A stretch of 64,000 bases of DNA from Nymphalis io (Eukaryota > Arthropoda > Insecta > Lepidoptera > Nymphalidae): NCBI RefSeq assembly GCF_905147045.1, contig NC_065895.1, positions 6,081,001 to 6,145,000 of the forward strand. Reading direction: 5' to 3'. The position numbers and the translations under genes were made by a program. Positions 59,101 to 64,000 of the stretch are shown piece after piece; position 1 is the stretch's first letter; each line of letters begins with the position of its first letter. The notes beneath the pieces are model-generated. The model had not been told where the DNA came from. It saw nothing but the letters and a program-made list of their open reading frames with translations, and made no database searches.

Positions 59101-59511
59101 ACTGAGCGCTTTCTATCGACTGTATCACGGCGAGTGCTCTGAGGAATTATTCTCTCTAATTCCTGCTTCCCCCTTCCTTCTTAAGTCCACGCGGGCTGGT
59201 TCTCGATGTCACCGCCTAACTGTGACATCAATTCCATCGCGAACAAAGAAATTTGGCAACTCCTTTCTTTGTCGCACTTCCAAAAAATGGAATTCCTTAC
59301 CAGCTCACGTATTCCCCTCCTCTTACAACCCGGGTTCCTTCAAACGAGGCGTGAAGAGGCATCTTGCGGGCCGGCAAGGCGAAGGCGGCTAGTGCAGAAC
59401 GTTTTTCCCGTCTGTACTGGCCGTCGTCGCGTTTGGACTCTACTACCACTTACCATCAGGTGGAGTAGAGTCATTTGCCCTCCCGGCGATATAAAAAAAA
59501 AAAAAAAAAAA
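56183..59511 (+). mobile_element. CR1/Jockey-group LINE with intact ORF2 and 10-bp TSD
   Basis: AGAACAAATA occurs at 56173-56182 directly before the GC-rich element and at 59512-59521 directly after an approximately 20-nt A-tail. The 3' UTR is short (119 bp after the stop, with CCATCAGGTGGAGTAGAGTC then GCCCTCCCGGCGATATAAAA). The 270 bp before the first ATG are GC-rich and contain no ORF1, so the copy is probably 5'-truncated upstream of ORF2, or belongs to a one-ORF lineage. Exact TSDs, long pure A-tail and unbroken ORF indicate a recent insertion. Confidence 0.92.
56453..59392 (+). CDS. LINE ORF2: endonuclease-reverse transcriptase (979 aa)
   Basis: The first in-frame ATG is 56453 (the frame is open from a TAA at 56240, but earlier starts would be TTG). 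The APE-type endonuclease spans about residues 20-245, with NIRGLHTN, LFLTETQI, VFLGDFNAHH (about 159) and SSDHSLI (about 234). RT spans about 470-800: RKASGPDGIPA, KKGDRSDPANYRPIAI (about 538), YGFRPKRST (about 576), AVSLDISKAFDRVWH (about 606), AGVPQGSVLSPTLF (about 666), and catalytic YADD (about 694) followed by STVHGG. The C-terminal region has QVRSCVEYCSHLW and LDRLQRRAVRIIGD. Catalytic residues are present and no stops or frameshifts are seen, so the protein could be active. The clade resembles Daphne/CR1-like lepidopteran elements, but I cannot fix it without a tree. Confidence 0.9.
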   Translation: MAQQKRNNGRTAVLTPTIPSLFEVEFSNIRGLHTNLNAVHHHLETARPAMLFLTETQILRPADTSYLNYPGYTLEESFKAKAGVCLFVRTDVCCHRLRCLEDPSFSMLVVRVDLVRQSRVYVCLYRSHNGDLETSRLFDHLSRVADAAQEQFPNAELVFLGDFNAHHESWLKSLKTDHAGRTAHAFALTHDLTQLVDQPTRIPDIDGQAPSLLDLLLTSHPVEYQVVVQAPLGSSDHSLISTRVPQAKLPPLAVCKRRVWHYKSADWDGMRDYYASVPWKERCFSGNDPTASAAAVAGEIMLGMEYYIPSSDLVSRSTRNRWFTRECADAVSAKQAAYRKWINGCISGASNIDSLKANYNKNSKSCRKAYTRADAQRIVQIGHDLVSHPRGSRSFWRLTKSVQNNFCQPSLPPLRNPDGSLAHSPQEQADLLAKLFADNSVIDDCSALPPTIPACGHTMPDIKIRQRDVRAELQSLDVRKASGPDGIPAIVLKKCAAELSPVLTRLFQLSLSSGSVPEAWRRANVQAVPKKGDRSDPANYRPIAITSVLCKVMERILNNQLIHYLEDHCLINDRQYGFRPKRSTGDLLAYVTHLWGEAIDKHGESLAVSLDISKAFDRVWHRSLLSKLPAYGLPAQLCTWIASFLHKRSLRVLVDGCASQFYVVNAGVPQGSVLSPTLFLLHINDMLSLGNIHCYADDSTVHGGYHGRAVAGRAETEERRENLVIELDRTLDLIAKWGSDNLVEFNAKKTQVCALTAKKSTFSPLPSLCGTPLVMQSKIAMLGIDVRCDLSPRDYIEAVIKTASRKLGVLNKVRRFFTPQQLCLLYKTQVRSCVEYCSHLWDGSAKYLLEALDRLQRRAVRIIGDVKVTNTLEPLQLRREIAALSAFYRLYHGECSEELFSLIPASPFLLKSTRAGSRCHRLTVTSIPSRTKKFGNSFLCRTSKKWNSLPAHVFPSSYNPGSFKRGVKRHLAGRQGEGG

Positions 59512-60240
59512 AGAACAAATATTTCTTACAGTATTCGACTCCAAGGAGAAAGTGCGAAGGCTGCCTTCCTAAAAAGAATAAATCTTTACGTACAAAAAAC
59601 ATTTCAAAAGCCATGGCCAATATTGTAGACTTCTTCTTTACTTATTAAGTTATCATCGTTAAGGGTATTGTTATAAAGGTCTTTTACAATCAAATTAAGT
59701 TGACTTTTAAATTCCTTTTTAAACTCCTGTTTTAATGTAAAGCTAAATAAAAGGAGACTCAGTAATCTTCAAATCTATCAAATATATATTTTGTAAGCTC
59801 TCACAAACATTTATAAAGCCATTTCACAACTTAGTTAAAACAGTGGAGTTGCCTCCTATACTTTTGCAGTATAAACAAAATAACAAAACTAGAACAATAA
59901 ATAACCTTTGAGGCAGATGGTGAACATTGTACTGAACAGCTGCGATCATAAAAAATATTATAGTATATGGATAATCTATTTTTTGAAATTTACATAAACA
60001 CGGAACTATAATTTGATATGAACGTGCATTGTGCTGGTATTAAATGTATTTACTTTATACCAAAACCTAATCGCTTAATACCTACTCGAATAGAAAACAG
60101 TTTCGTCCTCATTTAAAATTCATCCATTAGGACCATATTATTAATTACTTGACGCTAATTCTCATGGTTTCCTAGTAATGTCTTATCTTCTTTCTTCTAT
60201 ATTAATAAAAATAAATGTTTGTAATCTATAATAATACCTT

Positions 60241-60592
60241 CCTTCAGACCGATTTCGGCTACGGCGTCCAATCTCTAGAGAGATTAGTCAAATGCGCAGG
60301 ACACACTATAGTGCACAAGTGTGTGCGCATATAACACTCTCTATTTCCTAACTCTTATAATCCGAGTGGACGGCAATCCAACACGACCCGAAAGAATTCA
60401 GCGCAAGACCAACGGCTTTTCTTACTTTCCGAGGCACAAAAGTGTGCACACTACCAACTTCCAGACTCCGGGCTGCTATTGAGAATTTTCGAAAGAAAAT
60501 ACCAAAAATTTTTTATTGGCCCGACCTGGAATTTGAACACAGGACCTTCGGGTCTGCGGCCTTACATCTAGCCACTAGACCACTGGCATCTA
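60241..60592 (-). mobile_element. SINE A copy, nearly full length
   Basis: On the minus strand it starts ATGCCAGTGGTCTAGTGGCT (A box TGGTCTAGTGG), GTAAGGCCGCAGACCCGAAG, B box region GTGTTCAAATTCC, AGGTCGGGCCAATAAAAAAT, CAATAGCAGCCCGGAGTCTG, GTGTGCACACTTTTGTGCCT, and CGGAAAGTAAG, then GACTAATCTCTCTAGAGATT and ends GTAGCCGAAATCGGTCTGAA. It is the best reference copy of family A in the window (about 350 bp). Confidence 0.85.
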
Positions 60593-62639
60593 TACGTTCC
60601 TATTGATACGATTGTGATAATATTTTAGTCAGTTGTTCTGTGTACGTCCGCGAAGGTTTCTGGCCAATAGTTTTTCTCTTTGAATTTGGGGCATTCAATA
60701 TAAACGTTTTATGTAAACTCTTATGTTATCTGTACGAAGTCGGGACAAGTATTTAGTATATAATAAATTAAGATCTAACACGTTTCGACACTCAACTTTT
60801 CAACCCCAGTGGAAACTGTAAATCGGCATAAATTGTTTTAATTGGGTCAACCGTGGATTTAATTAAATATTTAAATAGGATTGAAATATTTCAATCAATC
60901 TAAATAGTTATCTAGATTAATAGAAATCTTTATTTCAGAATTATATAAGAATTATTACAATATTATATTATAATTAGAGAACATGCTAAGCTGCATATAC
61001 TAAAGCTAGATAATGAAATTTAAGTGAATATCTAGTAATTTTCAATCTTATAAAGAATCATCAGCTTAGTTTCAGTTTTCACGTTCAGTTTTTAGAAAAA
61101 ATTTCACCTAAATAATAGCGGTAGAAAATGAAATGCATAGTCTATAAGTATAAGCTAGTCTTTATATATAAGTCTTCTTTGTTTACGTCTATTGTGTTTC
61201 TAAATCAATCATCTGGTTAAGCCGAAAATTTGTACAGTTGGTGTTGACACGGAATGGCTTCTGTTATAATACCATCTATACCGTGTAAGGTGGCATTTTG
61301 ATTATTCAAACTTTATTTGGCATATTGTAGCAATTATCGATTTTTGCTGTTGAAAAAATGTTTTCTATCTTTTGTTGGCGTGTCTATGCTTTTTGATTAT
61401 TTTTAGTTTTATATATTGCAGGTTTATTTATTTATTTATTACTTTAAATTTACTCACTAAACATAAGTTAAACGATTATTTTCGATTTATTAATCTGCAC
61501 CGAATACATTCGATCATTCGAAGTGTATGACTTCAATTATCCTTTAAAAAAAATTTATACATTTACAATATTTTAATATTTGTAAAAATTCCTATATAAG
61601 ATAATTAAATAAAATTCACGATTTTTTTAATACGCATTTTAAAGTTAACTTTTACGTAATCTAGAACATTCTCTTTCTTATGCATGTTTTAAAAAGTAAA
61701 TAATCAAAAATCAATACACACCTATTAAGCCAAAAGTTGAAAAAATACTCAATGTTTAGAGTAGGTAATATCTGAAGGAAAATCCTACTTAGTATTAAAA
61801 TTCTTAAAAATAGGGAGAATACTCGTTAAATTTTTAGAAACCTGCCGGACGAAATATTTATTCTATTTTAGTTAATTTTACAACTTATTTACCAATTCGA
61901 TAACAGTTAAAATTTTACTAAGCATTTATTATTTTATTTTCTTGCTTTTATAACTTCATCTAGTGGGACGAATTTTGCAACTAGAGCCGAAGAATTATTC
62001 TCGTGTGGAATTATACAAACACATGTTGAATACAGTACAATACAATTTTACTAGTATTATCAAAAGTGTACAGAATAAACTAAAACTTGTTTTAAAAAAG
62101 GCAAGAAACTATTGAATATATTCGAGCAGAAGGACCACGAATTTTTCATTACATAATTTAATATAGTAGTAGCAGTTGACCAAGCGGTTAAAGTTTTAAT
62201 TAATGTAATTATAATAAAAAAAATCCTTAACATTTTATTCTAACAAAACTGTAATAAATTAAACAGTAAATAGACTTGCAAAAAATATTATAGTCAGGTT
62301 TCAATGTCCAGCCTAAGCGATTATAATAAATAATTAATTAAGTAAATGACGAACTTATTGTTAAGGTTTTAAATAGTTGTTAAAGTAAATCAATAAACAT
62401 ATAAACTTACGCTTGCAATCTATTATAACCTTCCTAATAAATAACTGAGAAATATGTATTAGTTTATAAAACTATATTTTATATAAACGGCGACGAGATT
62501 GCCTACCTAATGGCATAGAAACAATTATAGTATAAATCTTTTCATAAGCTTATAGAAACGAGGGTAGATAATTTCGTATTTTTATAAACATACTCTTTAC
62601 GATAGATTCGATATTTTTTTCCAAAAAAAATAATCATAA

Positions 62640-62700
62640 ACGTGAATATTGGTATGTACCTAACACCTCCCCTCCTCTCACACGTGGGCGAAGCCGCGTT
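62640..62700 (+). repeat. Helitron-like 3' end fragment
   Basis: GTACCTAACACCTCCCCTCC then TCACACGTGGGCGAAGCCGC is the same end motif as at 13075-13122, 28715-28755 and 32455-32495. Confidence 0.45.
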
Positions 62701-63734
62701 TATTAAACTTGTAATATATACTCATGAACGGTTTTATAATAATAGTATATAATATTATTATAAACTAAAATAGCATCAATATAATTATGTAGAAATTCCT
62801 TTGTATGACTTACGAATTAGGTGAATAGAATCATAAGTTATTCAACAAGTTAATATACGAGTACATTTTACACTAACAATTACTTTATTTTAGTAATAAT
62901 ATCCGCACTCTGAATAGCTAATAGAATTTACAAGAACAAAAATTTACAAAACGGTTACATGCGTAAATGTTTATGTTCTAAAAATGGAGTAGACGTAAGC
63001 AAGCATTCCAATGCGTCTACAATAACTAATATCGGTCAAGTGCAAGTCGGACGCCTCTACTGAGCGTTCTGTATAATATTAAAACGTTTCAGTAATTGAC
63101 ATTATACTAACCAAATGTTGTTGAATGTTGTTGAGGTTATATGTTTATTGTTACGATTTTGTAGTCAAAGCGTACTTTCTGTCTTAGGAGCGTACGTCTT
63201 AACTATTAAATTGATCGTTATAAATTTTGCACACACGTTGTCAGAGGTAAAGATCTATATAGACATAATGCATTTAACCCCTCAAAAGTGGGAGAAGTCG
63301 CACGTGAAATAAACAGATCTAAGTATAATTAAAAAAGAAGGTCAATGAATTAAATTAAAGAAAATACAAACGATATTTTGATGATCAGTTTACTTTTAAT
63401 AAAGATTACGGAACCGAACATATCCTTTAAAGAAACTAAAATATCATAAATTTAATTTATCGTAAATTCGAAGGAAATAATGTCAGCTTGTGGATCGCTA
63501 TCTTTGTTTTAGTGATAATAGCAGACAGAAATAGAAGAATATGAAATTAAAACCACAAATGACTTTCCAAAATAAGCTAGGAAATACTCGACATATAATT
63601 AAAATGGATTACTAAAATAGCAGTTTTCAACATCTGGTGCGTCATTTCTGCGGTGGCCAATGTCTACTATCTAAACTATCGTGACGTTGATTTAGGTTAC
63701 AACGAAAGGCCTTTAATCAATTACACAAAAAACT

Positions 63735-63890
63735 TTTTAAGATGTTCCAAAAAGTCCTCTTCTCCTTAAGGCGGCTTGGAGCTTATTCTAAGCATCTCCA
63801 ATTCGAATTGGTACAGACAGCTGGCTAAATTTCATCTAGCACATGCTGTTTTCCTTAAGGATAATGTTTCTTCTGAGGACGATACGTCCA
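63735..63890 (-). repeat. SINE C fragment
   Basis: Plus-strand blocks AAAAAGTCCTCTTCTCCTTA, GGCTTGGAGCTTATTCTAAG, CATCTCCAATTCGAATTGGT and GCTGTTTTCCTTAAGG follow the SINE C core order. Confidence 0.6.
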
Positions 63891-64000
63891 AATAATAAAC
63901 AAAAATTATTACTATTATTATTCTATAAATATTAAAATTTCTTTATGAATTTTACATCTACCAATTTATTAAGTTTCAATAGCTACGCCAAAACCAATGT

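Larger units (their letters stand above)
59522..64000. other. AT-rich non-coding stretch
   Basis: No host exon recognised. It holds a full-length SINE A (60241-60592), a Helitron-like tail (about 62640-62700, ACCTAACACCTCCCCTCCTC then CACGTGGGCGAAGCCGCG) and a SINE C fragment (63735-63890). Confidence 0.45.

Overview
The window is eukaryotic and very AT-rich. It carries one spliced host gene in a large amount of non-coding DNA full of small retroposons. The repeats (tRNA-headed SINEs with B boxes and TTACT-type or A-rich tails, RTE-type and CR1/Jockey-group LINEs, mariner relics, Helitron-like units ending near CGTGGGCGAAGCCG) and the intron-rich invertebrate peptide receptor fit a lepidopteran, most likely a butterfly. 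No bacterial, viral or CRISPR-type locus is visible.

Host gene (minus strand, 17963 down to about 5157). Four separated segments assemble into a class A peptide GPCR that I recognise as a myosuppressin receptor (MsR/DmsR family). Exon 1 (17963-17196) holds the N-terminus and TM1-TM5. Exon 2 (about 14904-14724) holds TM6. Exon 3 (7836-7670) holds TM7 and the start of the cytoplasmic tail. A candidate 18-nt last coding piece (5174-5157) supplies five residues and the stop. The exon 2/3 junction is firm because phase, donor and acceptor all agree. The exon 1/2 junction is ambiguous and may use a GC-AG intron. The last piece is a candidate. Introns 1 and 2 contain SINE and LINE insertions.

Repeat landscape. 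Four short retroposon families recur and are labelled here A, B, C and E. A is a tRNA SINE with the body motif GCAGCCCGG. B ends in CCTATTCTATAAAA. C is a tRNA SINE whose tail is made of TTTAC/TTACT repeats. E is a tRNA SINE with a perfect B box. A fifth short retroposon (family D) has a 16-bp target-site duplication (TSD). Several insertions can be delimited exactly by TSDs: a LINE fragment at 13179-13777 (17 bp), D at 33968-34148 (16 bp), a LINE tail at 46336-46564 (13 bp), a SINE C nested in a SINE B near 2862-3098 (12 bp), and a LINE with an unbroken ORF2 at 56183-59511 (10 bp). A decayed RTE-clade LINE (minus, about 49.1-52.3 kb) lies next to a SINE A copy that was split by a 398-bp TIR element (52518-52915).

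The region 18-64 kb has no confidently identified host exon. It holds microsatellites, several perfect hairpins, a palindromic RFX-type X-box and a small GC-rich island with splice-like borders (30946-31114). The only intact long reading frame there belongs to the young LINE. I found no convincing new multi-gene system. The strongest leads are the receptor gene model and the exactly bounded nested transposons.
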